A stretch of DNA of 64,000 nucleotides from FEN-1297 sp021817845 (lineage in GTDB: Bacteria > Bacteroidota > Ignavibacteria > Ignavibacteriales > Ignavibacteriaceae): NCBI GenBank assembly GCA_021817845.1, contig JAKAFW010000014.1, forward strand, positions 20,341 to 84,340, written 5' to 3'. Below the pieces are notes generated by a model. It searched no databases and had not been told where the DNA came from. It saw nothing but the letters and a program-made list of their open reading frames with translations. This document shows, one piece after another, positions 50,762-59,662 of the stretch (position 1 is the stretch's first letter; every line of letters begins with the position of its first letter). Both the position numbers and the translations under genes were made by a program.

Positions 50762-51505
50762 ATGAAAAAATTATTTTTATTCCTGCTTTTTGTCTCTATT
50801 GGTTTTGCACAGACCCAGACGCAATATCCGGTTTTAAAATATTATGCTAACGATTTTACAAACACCTTAAATCCTCAACAGCTTGATTATTTGAATTCCG
50901 AGCTCCGCACTTTTGATGACTCTACAAGCAATCAGTTGGTGGTTTTGATGATACCAACTCTTGGCGATAATTCAATTGAAGATTATGCAAACGAAACTGC
51001 AACTCAAAATAAAATTGGAACAAAGAAAAATGATAACGGTATTCTTCTTCTGATTTCAAAAGATGATCACCGGGCAAGGATCGAGGTTGGATATGGACTT
51101 GAAGGTGCCATGCCGGATGCTTTGACCAGTTCAATTATTAGAAATGTAATGATTCCATATTTTAAGCAAAATGATTATTTTGATGGTATCCAAAAAGGGA
51201 TCGAAGCAATAGTTTTAGCGACTAAAGGTGAGTATAAAGCTGAGCCAAAATCAAATCATAATAATGGTACACATGCCATTTTCACAATTATTATGCTGGT
51301 GTTCTTTGTTGTTACCTTTTTTATTAGAGGAGGTGGAGGGAAAGGCGGCGGCTTTTTATTCTGGGGAGGACTACTTGGCGGTGGATTAGGAGGATTTGGT
51401 GGCGGAAGCGGCGGCGGCGGCGGCGGCGGCGGCTTTGGCGGAGGTGGAGGTTTTAGTGGCGGTGGCGGCGGCTTCGGTGGTGGTGGCGCTAGCGGCAGTT
51501 GGTAA
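50762..51505 (+). CDS. TPM-domain membrane protein with Gly-rich tail
   Basis: 247 residues: signal peptide (1-17), TPM domain (TLP18.3/Psb32/MOLO-1) at about 25-155 with VVLMIPTLGDNSIEDYANETATQ and ARIEVGYGLEGAMPDALTSSIIRN, one membrane helix (about 175-190), and an almost pure Gly tail with interspersed Phe and Ser (about 195-247). Glycine codons vary (ggc, gga, ggt), so the tail is a true protein repeat. Partner of LemA. Confidence 0.9.
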   Translation: MKKLFLFLLFVSIGFAQTQTQYPVLKYYANDFTNTLNPQQLDYLNSELRTFDDSTSNQLVVLMIPTLGDNSIEDYANETATQNKIGTKKNDNGILLLISKDDHRARIEVGYGLEGAMPDALTSSIIRNVMIPYFKQNDYFDGIQKGIEAIVLATKGEYKAEPKSNHNNGTHAIFTIIMLVFFVVTFFIRGGGGKGGGFLFWGGLLGGGLGGFGGGSGGGGGGGGFGGGGGFSGGGGGFGGGGASGSW

Positions 51506-51711
51506 AGTTTCCGATTTAGACTATGATCACAAATATATCGTAGCTTTTATCTTAAACCAAAGTCCTATATATAAAATCGGTAAATTTTCATATTGATGTT
51601 TTATCAAGCTTTTTATAAACTTGTACATCAATTTAATATTCTTTTAACAAATAATTAAAAATACTTTATCCCACTTCGTGGGATGTATAACTGAGAGCGG
51701 AGAATTAAATT

Positions 51712-52044
51712 ATGGCAATAATGATAACTGAAGAATGCATCAATTGCGGTGCATGCGAACCTGAATGTCCGAATACTGCAATTTATGAAGGTGGGGTAAA
51801 CTGGGAATTGGCAGGAAAAAATTTCGGTGCTGATGATACAGCACCTTCAGGAGCTACGAAGTTCTATTCCGGTGATTTCTTCTATATTGTACCCGATAAA
51901 TGTACGGAATGTAAGGGTTTTCACGATGAACCTCAATGCGCGGCTGTCTGTCCTGTTGATTGCTGCATCCCTGATCCAAAACATGTCGAAGATGAAGCAA
52001 CTCTTCTAGCACGCAAAGAATATCTCGACGGAATTGGAAGATAA
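51712..52044 (+). CDS. 2[4Fe-4S] ferredoxin, YfhL-like (copy 1)
   Basis: 110 residues. The first cluster motif is C-I-N-C-G-A-C-E-P-E-C-P near 10-21 and the second is C-T-E-C with an eight-residue loop, then CAAVCP and the extra CC near 64-83. The longer loop within the second motif marks the YfhL/Alvin ferredoxin type, which has very low potential clusters. About 30 residues between the motifs (GKNFGADDTAPSGATKFYSG) are an extra segment. A paralogue lies 330 bases downstream. Confidence 0.92.
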   Translation: MAIMITEECINCGACEPECPNTAIYEGGVNWELAGKNFGADDTAPSGATKFYSGDFFYIVPDKCTECKGFHDEPQCAAVCPVDCCIPDPKHVEDEATLLARKEYLDGIGR

Positions 52045-52098
52045 AATTAACAGTTTGTAAAAAATCTATATTTTTCCAAAATTTGATCCTCAAATTAG

Positions 52099-52119
52099 GG
52101 CATCATTTGATGCCTTTTT
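52099..52119 (+). terminator. Intrinsic terminator after ferredoxin 1
   Basis: ggcatcatttgatgcc forms a seven-pair hairpin with a two-base loop region, followed by ttttt. It separates the two ferredoxin genes into different transcripts. The rest of the 330-bp gap is AT-rich with no gene. Confidence 0.8.
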
Positions 52120-52373
52120 CTCTTCATTTCATACAGTTCAAATATTCTTTTAATAGACCAATTTAGAGAAATCGATTGCTATTTGTTCTCAAATATGACA
52201 ATGTTTTTTTTGTTTGCACTTAAATTACTTTACTTAACTTTCATTTTTTTAAATTATTATCTATCAAAATCACTCAATTTATTGGCACAGTATTAGTTAA
52301 AAAGAATAGAAAATATAATGAAATCAAAAATTTTATAATTTAACAATCTATTAAGAGTCAAGGAGAATTAAAA

Positions 52374-52706
52374 ATGGCGATAATGATCACACAAGAATGT
52401 ATCAATTGTGGTGCTTGCGAACCGGAATGCCCGAATAATGCAATCTATGAAGGCGGAAATAGCTGGGAATTGGCTGGGAAAACTTATGGCGAAGGCGAAG
52501 CAGCTCCATCCGGAGCTAATGGCTTTTACTCAAATGATTATTTTTATGTTGTTCCGGATAAATGTACAGAATGCGAAGGTTTCCACGATACACCTCAATG
52601 CCAGGACGTTTGCCCTGTTGACTGCTGTGTCATTGACCCTAACCACACTGAAGATAAAGCAGTTTTAACTTCTAAAAAAGAATATCTTGATTCAATTGGA
52701 AGATAA
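52374..52706 (+). CDS. 2[4Fe-4S] ferredoxin, YfhL-like (copy 2)
   Basis: 110 residues, the same length as copy 1, with about three quarters of positions identical by eye and all cluster cysteines kept (CINCGACEPECP; CTEC, CQDVCPVDCC). Its leader differs from that of copy 1 and has AAGGAG before the ATG. Each gene has its own terminator, so separate expression is likely. Tandem duplication is clear. Confidence 0.92.
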   Translation: MAIMITQECINCGACEPECPNNAIYEGGNSWELAGKTYGEGEAAPSGANGFYSNDYFYVVPDKCTECEGFHDTPQCQDVCPVDCCVIDPNHTEDKAVLTSKKEYLDSIGR

Positions 52707-52730
52707 TTAGTAATTCAATTAGGGAAGGTA

Positions 52731-52758
52731 GAGGACACTTCGGTGTCCTCTTTTATTT
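52731..52758 (+). terminator. Intrinsic terminator after ferredoxin 2
   Basis: gaggacacttcggtgtcctc is a perfect eight-pair stem with a TTCG tetraloop, followed by ttttatttt. Confidence 0.93.
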
Positions 52759-53128
52759 TAAATTCTTTGTATATAATCTCAAAAACACCCCCAAAATTAG
52801 TAACAGTATATTGCAGAATCTAAAATATTATTCCCATTTTCTTGCGGGTAAAAAAGTTATTATTTAACTTAGTTAAAGAAATTATTGGGATAAGGTATTT
52901 GGCTTAATGATGGATACTAAAAATAAATTTCAAATTGATTTGCGTGGGGAAAAGCAGCGATGCTCAACCACTTAACAACTTCCAGCAAGCACTTCATATA
53001 TTTAATTCCCTGTGGGGGGACTACTTTCACATATCTAAGATATAAATCAAATTTCTATAATATAAATTATATGGAACAAATAACTCATCGGGATGAAATT
53101 ATACCCGGGTATTTAGATGGAGGAAATC
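52759..53128. other. 370-bp gap before the thioredoxin gene
   Basis: No convincing gene. A short frame near 52,914 (MDTKNKFQIDLRGEKQ) and, in another frame, LNNFQQALHIFNSLWGDYF near 52,965-53,030 recall tetratricopeptide sequence split by a frameshift. This may be a decayed TPR gene, but the match is weak. GGAGG at 53119 is the binding site for the next gene. Confidence 0.4.
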
Positions 53129-54760
53129 ATGCGTAGTCTAAAATTTCTTTTAGTCTTTTTGTTTTCGTTTATAGCAATTGGTCACGCGCAGACAATTGTT
53201 ACGGGAACTCTTGTCGGCTATGACGGCAAACCAATGGTAAATGCAAACGTTGTACTTAAACAGCCTTTGGATGATACTGTTTTCAAATCGTTTGATGTCG
53301 GTAAGGATGGAAAATTTAAATTTGAAGTGGATACTACCGGAATCTGGATAATATATTTTACCGGAGTTAATCATAGGGCATATCAGACAGCTCTCTATGT
53401 TGACAAACCTGCAACTTTAGATGTAAAAGTTCGACTTAAAACTTATGAATATTTATCTGATTTCAGTCATGCGGAAATTATGGGCAATTTTAATAATTGG
53501 TTAGCCCCGGATGTTAAGATGGAGGAAAATTCAGACGGCACATATTCAGCAGAGATTGACTCCAAATCTGATTCTGTAATCTACAGGTTGTTAAATGTAG
53601 CGAAAGGGGATGCGGTTGAAGGAACCGATGAAGATAGTTACATCTATAACGGCTACGAAGGTTATAACTCTGTTATTTTATCAAAGCCCGGGAAAGTTAA
53701 AATTGTATTCGACCCTAAAAAGCTTGTAAAATCAACAAGGTCAAGTGAAGCAACTTTTTCTGATTCAGCTTCATTAAATGTTCAATTTGCAATTACCTAT
53801 AATAAAATATTGGAAAATAGATTAGCCATCAGAAAGGCTATAATGGAATATCAAAGTTCCGGAGAAGATCTTAAAGCATTCAGATACGATTGGACAAAGG
53901 AGGTTGATTTATTAACATCTGAAATTAAAGCAGAAAAGAATAATCTATTAAGAAATGAGTTACTAATTGGCTATTTAGATCTTGCAACTATGACTGCAAA
54001 GGTAGACAGTGCTATGGTTGTAAAAGCAATTAAAGATATACCTCCATCCTCATTTTTATGGTCTCTTAATCCAAACATATTACAATCTGCCTTCAGTATC
54101 GCAGGAGTAAGAGGAAAAAAATATGAAGAAAGTCTGAAGCGATTTGTAAGCGAAAATAAGAATGTAAATGTTAAATCTTTTACGCTATTTTTATTGTTTA
54201 TGGACGCAAGAGCTCAAAAGAAAGAGGACGATGCATCTAAGTATTATCAGACTCTTGTTGGTAAATATGCAAACACTTATGTGGGTGCAATGGTTAAAGA
54301 AAGGTTCTCCGATGTAGCCCACGTAAAAGTCGGAAGTCCAATTCCTAAATTTTCATTTGTTTCATTAGATGATTCATCGAAGGTTGTAACTAATGAGTCC
54401 CTAAAGGGAAAGAATTATATGATAGACTTTTGGGCAACCTGGTGCGGATCATGCGTAGGTCAAATGAAGCTACTTAATGATGCATACGAAAAATATAAAA
54501 ATAAAAACTTTACGATAGTAAGCGTATCGTTTGATAGAACTCCGCAGGACATAATAAAATTCAGAAATGAGAAATGGAAGATGCCCTGGTTTAATTCTTT
54601 CATTGCGATAAACATGCAGGTAGATACTCAAAAAGAATTTGATATCATGGGCATACCGAATCCCATATTTGTAAACGATAAAGGAATTGTTGTTGCGACA
54701 CAGGGGGATTTATACGGCGAAAAACTGGATAAAACGCTTGGTAACTTGTTGGGTAAATAA
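53129..54760 (+). CDS. TlpA-like thioredoxin-domain protein
   Basis: 543 residues from the ATG at 53129, five bases after GGAGG. A signal peptide (about 1-20) is followed by a carboxypeptidase-regulatory-like beta domain, an E-set region with ADIMGNFNNW-like text (EIMGNFNNWLAPDVKMEENS near residue 118), a helical middle and a C-terminal thioredoxin domain with FWATWCGSCVGQMKLL near 438 (CxxC) and the cis-Pro in IMGIPNPIFV near 510. It is probably periplasmic and reduces disulfides, as TlpA/ResA do. The fusion of three regions is unusual but seen in Bacteroidota. Confidence 0.85.
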   Translation: MRSLKFLLVFLFSFIAIGHAQTIVTGTLVGYDGKPMVNANVVLKQPLDDTVFKSFDVGKDGKFKFEVDTTGIWIIYFTGVNHRAYQTALYVDKPATLDVKVRLKTYEYLSDFSHAEIMGNFNNWLAPDVKMEENSDGTYSAEIDSKSDSVIYRLLNVAKGDAVEGTDEDSYIYNGYEGYNSVILSKPGKVKIVFDPKKLVKSTRSSEATFSDSASLNVQFAITYNKILENRLAIRKAIMEYQSSGEDLKAFRYDWTKEVDLLTSEIKAEKNNLLRNELLIGYLDLATMTAKVDSAMVVKAIKDIPPSSFLWSLNPNILQSAFSIAGVRGKKYEESLKRFVSENKNVNVKSFTLFLLFMDARAQKKEDDASKYYQTLVGKYANTYVGAMVKERFSDVAHVKVGSPIPKFSFVSLDDSSKVVTNESLKGKNYMIDFWATWCGSCVGQMKLLNDAYEKYKNKNFTIVSVSFDRTPQDIIKFRNEKWKMPWFNSFIAINMQVDTQKEFDIMGIPNPIFVNDKGIVVATQGDLYGEKLDKTLGNLLGK

Positions 54761-54761
54761 A

Positions 54762-55001
54762 TTGCTGCTAAACATTATTCTTGATATAATAAATCCAATT
54801 ATAGCCAAAGAGAGGCGAAATAGAGTTACTAATAAATCAGACTTATGGATATGGGGCATATTTTATTATAATCCGGATGACCCAAGAATTATAATACCCA
54901 AAAAAATCAAAGGGCTAGGTTGGACATTCAATTTTGCAAAACCGATTTCAATAATTATTGTTTGTGTAATTCTTGTTTTTATTCTACTGAGTATGATCTA
55001 A
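54762..55001 (+). CDS. Small membrane protein, DUF5808-like
   Basis: 79 residues if started at the TTG one base after the thioredoxin stop. The core DLWIWGIFYYNPDDPRIIIPKKIKGLGWTFNFAKP recalls DUF5808, in which a WKxGxFYYNPDDPR block precedes a membrane helix; here one helix follows (residues 58-78). No ATG exists in frame, so the TTG start or translational coupling to the previous gene is needed. Function unknown. Confidence 0.65.
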   Translation: MLLNIILDIINPIIAKERRNRVTNKSDLWIWGIFYYNPDDPRIIIPKKIKGLGWTFNFAKPISIIIVCVILVFILLSMI

Positions 55002-55058
55002 ACATATTCAAAATAGTTTTAATTTATAACATTCAATTAACGGGAAATACGGGAAGTT

Positions 55059-55832
55059 ATGAATAAATATTTAATTGGTGCAGTTGTAATTTTGTTATTA
55101 TTCGTTCCGGCAACAAAAGCTCAGGAATCATCTTCAGTTAATGAATACATAGATAACGGGCTTACATTCAACACTGGCTATGATATCATAGCTGTTAAAG
55201 ATGAATTTATTTCTCAGGAAAAATATACCGGTTCTTCACCTTCATTTCAATTAGACTGGTCAAGGCTGAATGATAGTTCCGGGTTTCATTTATCATTCGG
55301 TATTATTAGTGCGGCTAAAGTTAATAATTATAATGTTTCTGCAGAAATTACCGAAGCTGCATTAAATCTTGCCTATGTTTACCCAATCGGGAATATAAAA
55401 TTATTTAATAGAGAAATAAAATTATTCTTTGGTCCTTCACCCGAGTTGTTTTTTCATTTTAGGACAGAGGATATTGCTAAAGGTGCAGTTTTTGACGCAT
55501 ATTCAGCAGCATTTCTTTTTTCAGCAGGTGCAAGATTAGATATGGTAATGCCTGTTAATAAGGATTGGCAGCTTGAAGGAGGTATTTATTCAAGTCTTTT
55601 GTCATTAGGCGGAAAGTTTATAAATCCCCAAGATAATAATACTTCAATGATGAAGATTCTCACTTTGTTCACAGGAATGAGTTCTTATATTGAAGCAGCC
55701 GCAAGATATAATCTAATTAAAAATATTTCTTTGAGAGCCGGGTATAAATTCAGCTTTGTTAGAATAAGCGCATGGGATTATTTTATTACTGTAAAGGATG
55801 ATTTCAACTTGTCATTAACTTATTCGTTATAG
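55059..55832 (+). CDS. Exported beta-rich protein, unknown
   Basis: 257 residues with a signal peptide (1-22, cut near TKAQE). The rest has alternating strands rich in Tyr, Phe and Ser, such as GIISAAKVNNYNVSAEITEA and LRAGYKFSFVRISAWDYF, and ends in a strand (FNLSLTYSL), typical of an outer-membrane barrel. I do not recognise a named family. The S41 peptidase gene follows after two bases. Confidence 0.68.
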   Translation: MNKYLIGAVVILLLFVPATKAQESSSVNEYIDNGLTFNTGYDIIAVKDEFISQEKYTGSSPSFQLDWSRLNDSSGFHLSFGIISAAKVNNYNVSAEITEAALNLAYVYPIGNIKLFNREIKLFFGPSPELFFHFRTEDIAKGAVFDAYSAAFLFSAGARLDMVMPVNKDWQLEGGIYSSLLSLGGKFINPQDNNTSMMKILTLFTGMSSYIEAAARYNLIKNISLRAGYKFSFVRISAWDYFITVKDDFNLSLTYSL

Positions 55833-55834
55833 AA

Positions 55835-56827
55835 ATGAAACGATATAATTTCATCTTGATTGCATTTTTGCTTTTCCTTTCGGGATGCAGCGATTTACTT
55901 GTAAACGGTCCGGATTCTAACTTAAACATGGATGACTTTAATTCTGCATGGCAAATCGCAAATAAATATTATCCTTTTTTTAAGTTCAAGAAGATTAACT
56001 GGGACAGTCTATATACAGTATATAAACCGCAAGCTGAGGCAGCAAGAGGAGATGAAATCTACAATGTATTATACCAAATGTTCCGCGAACTTAAAGACGG
56101 TCATATTGAAATTCTCACCGAAGGAGGTTTTCCGGTAATGACTTATGAATGGCCAAGAGATATTGATAGAAAAGCCTTCAGTTCAATTGTAGTGAGTAAG
56201 TATTTCAGCAAACCACTAATACTCGCAGGCGAAGATAAATTTGATTATGAAATAACAGACAATAACATCGGGTATGTTTATATTTCTACTTTTTCCGATG
56301 GAGATGGGAATTGGTATAAAGATTTTGGTAAGATTATGGAATATTTTCATAATACAAAAGGAATAATTGTTGATGTTAGAAATAACGATGGAGGTAATTC
56401 AAATTCTGAAGACTATATTATCTCTCGCTTAATAGAGAAACCAATAAAAGATATCTGGTATACATATTCAGTAGCAAATAGTTTAATTATAAATCCTGTT
56501 GATTCACCTGGATACCTTAAATCGGTAGTTGTACTCATCAATGGAGCTAGCTTTAGTGCTGCAGAAACATTTCCAGAACTATTAAGACAGTCGCCAAACG
56601 TAACATTAATTGGAGATACAACCGGTGGAGGCGGTGGCATTAATGATTTTTATACACTGCCAAGCGGGAAAAGATTGCAAATTGCGTTTGGTTATAATAT
56701 AAGATTTGACGGCACAATGATAGAATGGAACGGAGTACTGCCAGATATTTTAGTTACTCAAACAGCATCAGATATTTCGAATGGACACGATAAACAATTA
56801 GAGTATGCAATCAATTTTTTAAAATAG
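55835..56827 (+). CDS. S41-family peptidase, lipoprotein
   Basis: 330 residues. The signal ends in LLFLSGC (Cys18), a lipobox. The S41 (C-terminal processing/tricorn-like) core has KGIIVDVRNNDGGNSNSED near residue 177, VVLINGASFSAAETFPELLRQSP near 231 with the catalytic Ser in GASFSAAE, and IGDTTGGGGGINDF near 258. The late block WNGVLPDILV is the usual end of these domains. I see no PDZ domain. Substrate unknown; it sits behind the exported beta-rich protein. Confidence 0.85.
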   Translation: MKRYNFILIAFLLFLSGCSDLLVNGPDSNLNMDDFNSAWQIANKYYPFFKFKKINWDSLYTVYKPQAEAARGDEIYNVLYQMFRELKDGHIEILTEGGFPVMTYEWPRDIDRKAFSSIVVSKYFSKPLILAGEDKFDYEITDNNIGYVYISTFSDGDGNWYKDFGKIMEYFHNTKGIIVDVRNNDGGNSNSEDYIISRLIEKPIKDIWYTYSVANSLIINPVDSPGYLKSVVVLINGASFSAAETFPELLRQSPNVTLIGDTTGGGGGINDFYTLPSGKRLQIAFGYNIRFDGTMIEWNGVLPDILVTQTASDISNGHDKQLEYAINFLK

Positions 56828-56962
56828 AAATATCAAAGCTAACTGCCCTTCAAGACCGACCGTCTATTCTATATTGTAGTATTTGCACTATGGCTACGAT
56901 TAGCAGTATGCCTTGTTGTATAATAATAATCTAAAAATAGCTTATTTTATAAGAGGTTAAAC

Positions 56963-58003
56963 TTGTGTAAAAGTATAATACTAACAATTATTTCAATAAT
57001 ATTATTTACTAAAATACAATACGGTCAGTGCATCATTGATGATAATTATATCAATTTCACAAATGAAATCCAGACCAAAGTATTTAATGAAAATTTTGGA
57101 GATGCACTTGGAATAATAGATAAAGAGATTAAAAATAATCCAACTGATTGTAGATATTATTTTTTAAAAAGTGCGGTATACTATTGGGAGGAATTTGTAT
57201 ATAAGGATGATGCCACTGCTGAAAAAAAATTCTTAGAAAATATTGATAAAACAATTAATCTTGCTAATAAACTACAAGAAAAAGATTCAAAGAATGCATG
57301 TGTAAATTTTATTTTGGGGGCATCATACGGATATAAAGGTTTATATTATCTTGACAAGAAATCCATGTTTTCTACAATAAAGAATGCTTCTAAAGGGGTA
57401 AATTATTTAAATGCTGCATTGAAAATTGATTCTTCATTTGTGGATTGTTATTACGGATTAGGGATTTATAATTACAATGCAGGTAAAGCTAATTTTCTTA
57501 TTCGACTTATTTTGCCAATATTTTTTAATTCTGCCGATAAAGAAAAAGGAATAGATTACATAGAACATGTTAGCCGCGAAGGTAAAATGTCAAAAGACAA
57601 TGCGGATTTTACATTGGCATTGATATATGATCGTGAAGAAAATTATAATATGTCCAGAAACTATCTAAATAAATTAGTTTTGAAATATCCTGGCAGTAGT
57701 ATATTCTCAGTTTATTTAATGGCTAATATTTTTAATTATAAAAAGGACTATGGTGAAGTAATTAAAATCGGTATAAACTTTTTACATAACACTGATGAAA
57801 ACAATTTAAATAAGAAAAGAATGGGAAGTATGATTTATTGGTTACTAGCAAAATCCTATGAAATGTTATCGAATTATCAAAATGCGCTTGTTTATATGGA
57901 AAAATATTTGAGAATAATAAAAAATGATAAAAATGCTCTTGAATCGGTCAATATCTACAAAGCTAAATTAAATGTTCAAAATGGCAAAGTTATAAAAAGA
58001 TAA
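56963..58003 (+). CDS. TPR-like exported protein
   Basis: 346 residues starting at TTG, with AAGAGG six bases upstream. A hydrophobic signal segment (4-22) is followed by TPR-like helices throughout: DCRYYFLKSAVYYWEEF near 56, VNFILGASYGYKGLYYL near 110, VDCYYGLGIYNYNAGKANF near 160 and YQNALVYMEKYLRII near 314. It is probably a periplasmic or outer-membrane scaffold. No catalytic motif is seen. Confidence 0.72.
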   Translation: MCKSIILTIISIILFTKIQYGQCIIDDNYINFTNEIQTKVFNENFGDALGIIDKEIKNNPTDCRYYFLKSAVYYWEEFVYKDDATAEKKFLENIDKTINLANKLQEKDSKNACVNFILGASYGYKGLYYLDKKSMFSTIKNASKGVNYLNAALKIDSSFVDCYYGLGIYNYNAGKANFLIRLILPIFFNSADKEKGIDYIEHVSREGKMSKDNADFTLALIYDREENYNMSRNYLNKLVLKYPGSSIFSVYLMANIFNYKKDYGEVIKIGINFLHNTDENNLNKKRMGSMIYWLLAKSYEMLSNYQNALVYMEKYLRIIKNDKNALESVNIYKAKLNVQNGKVIKR

Positions 58004-58028
58004 AATGCAAGGAAGATAATTTTCAGAC

Positions 58029-58466
58029 ATGAAAAAATTTTTCCAATTATTATTTGTCATAGTCCTATTTATTGTAAAATATGGTTATTCACAAACAGCG
58101 AATAAGGATACAGCCGATGCTGATACAGTATCTGCAAATATTCGCAAAAACAATATTAAATCAAATAATTATGAAAATTCACTCAATCATAATATACATC
58201 CGGTGATCAAAAAAGAAAGTCTTTTTCTTGAATTAAGCCGGCAGAATTATAACGTGAGTAAATTTTCTTTCGAAAATAATAATCCTTACATGGGAGTAAA
58301 ATCTATCGATGAACGGACAGCGTTCTTTAAAAAGAACTTTGCAACCCTTCTTTCTCTAAAGCTTAAAGATTCTAAGAAATATGATCTTGGTGTAATTACC
58401 GAATATTTAGGGATATCGCAAACATGGGCTGCAATCATTCTGGCAATACTTTCGGTTGCGAAGTAA
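58029..58466 (+). CDS. Unknown exported small protein
   Basis: 145 residues with a signal peptide (1-21, SQTANKD after cleavage), an Asn-rich middle (NIRKNNIKSNNYENSLNHN) and a short hydrophobic C-terminal helix (TWAAIILAILSVAK). I do not recognise it. It follows the TPR gene by 25 bases. Confidence 0.6.
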   Translation: MKKFFQLLFVIVLFIVKYGYSQTANKDTADADTVSANIRKNNIKSNNYENSLNHNIHPVIKKESLFLELSRQNYNVSKFSFENNNPYMGVKSIDERTAFFKKNFATLLSLKLKDSKKYDLGVITEYLGISQTWAAIILAILSVAK

Positions 58467-58489
58467 TTATAATGATGTATAAATTCAAA

Positions 58490-58628
58490 AAAGGCAAACC
58501 ATTATTAATATTTATGGAGTAAAAGGATACCAACAACATTTTTAATTAATCCTGAAGGTAAAATTATTCTTAAGTGCGATGAGCAATTATCCTTAGAGAA
58601 TAAATTAAAAAGCATTTTGGGAAAGTAA
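58490..58628 (+). pseudogene. C-terminal fragment of a thioredoxin-like gene
   Basis: Reads KPLLIFM/INIYGVKG in one frame and, after one missing base near 58527, IPTTFLINPEGKIILKCDEQ and on to SILGK-stop. GVKGIPTTFLINPEGKI is the cis-Pro region of TlpA/ResA-type thioredoxins. The CxxC half is absent, so this is a relic of about 45 codons. Confidence 0.7.
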
Positions 58629-58787
58629 AGCATCAAAAAGGAATAAGACTTTGAACAAGAATAAATTTGCAAATAATTTAGTTTCAGGTTGACATTGTGC
58701 CCAAAACCGACGGTTATGTTTGGCTGATTCCTATGATTACCTTTTAATAGCATATACTTATTATTAAATGTTATATATAAAATAAAT

Positions 58788-59339
58788 ATGAAGACATTTT
58801 TAAAACTTACTTTTTTATTTGATTCTGATTCATTGAAATCAAACAGAGGGGTGATCTATAAGCCAGCATCCGGGTGGTATTATCCAGATACTACTATAAA
58901 CCTGTCCAATTCACCGGGTGATGATTATGAGCCGATAATTTCCTTTTATCATACAGATACGACATACGTAGCTGTATTTTGGACACATGAAGAGAATGGG
59001 GAAAAAGATATTTGGATGGCAAAGACTATTTATGCACCTGACATAGGAGCAGTAAATGAGCCGCTGCAGGTTTTAAGTAATTATACTTTAGAACAAAATT
59101 ATTCTAATCCATTTAACCCTGTTACCACTATAAACTATACAATAGCTGTAAAAGGTTTTATTACGATAAAAGTTTATGATGTATTGGGAAAGGTAATATC
59201 GACGCTGGTAAATGAAGAAAAGACGAGTGGGAATTATAAAGTTGAATTTGATGGAAGCAAGCTTACAAGCGGGGTTTATTTTTACAGGATGAAGGCGGGA
59301 AGTTTTGTGGAGACAAAGAAATTGATTTTGATGAAATAA
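58788..59339 (+). pseudogene. 3' fragment of a T9SS-secreted protein
   Basis: 183 codons without a signal peptide. The first 100 residues look like the end of a beta-propeller or exo-repeat protein (VAVFWTHEENGEKDIWMAK). The rest is a T9SS sorting domain: LEQNYSNPFNPVTTINYTI to GVYFYRMKAGSFVETKKLILMK. Because sorting domains only work on exported proteins, the missing signal peptide means the 5' part is lost. The DNA upstream (58629-58787) shows broken frames. Confidence 0.65.
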
Positions 59340-59662
59340 GGTTTCATTTGAATTCCTAATTTTGAAACTAGCCCTACCAGTAGGTAAAATTGATTTTTAT
59401 TTGGCGAAAGTATTTTTTATTGTCGAATAAAGTGAAAAATTAAAATGAAATCTTATTAATTTTTAGATATAAATTAGATATAGAGATTAGGCTAAAATTT
59501 AATATGAGTTGTAGAAGAAAAATAAACTGTGATTAAACGCTGGATAGACGCAGTCAAATCGGCTCAATTAAAATTTAGATATTTTTGTTCATAATTAAAT
59601 TGTAATCTTAAGTAACACTTAAAAATATAGCAAATTATTATTTTTTTTAATAGGTTAGATAT
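59340..59662. other. 323-bp gap
   Basis: AT-rich sequence between the secreted-protein fragment and the propeller gene. I see no gene, clear terminator or repeat in it. Confidence 0.6.

Noticed and set aside
51380..51505. Repetitive ggcggc/ggtgga tract as a CRISPR or DNA repeat array
   Set aside because: It is in frame and encodes a Gly-rich protein tail with varied codons; there are no spacers.
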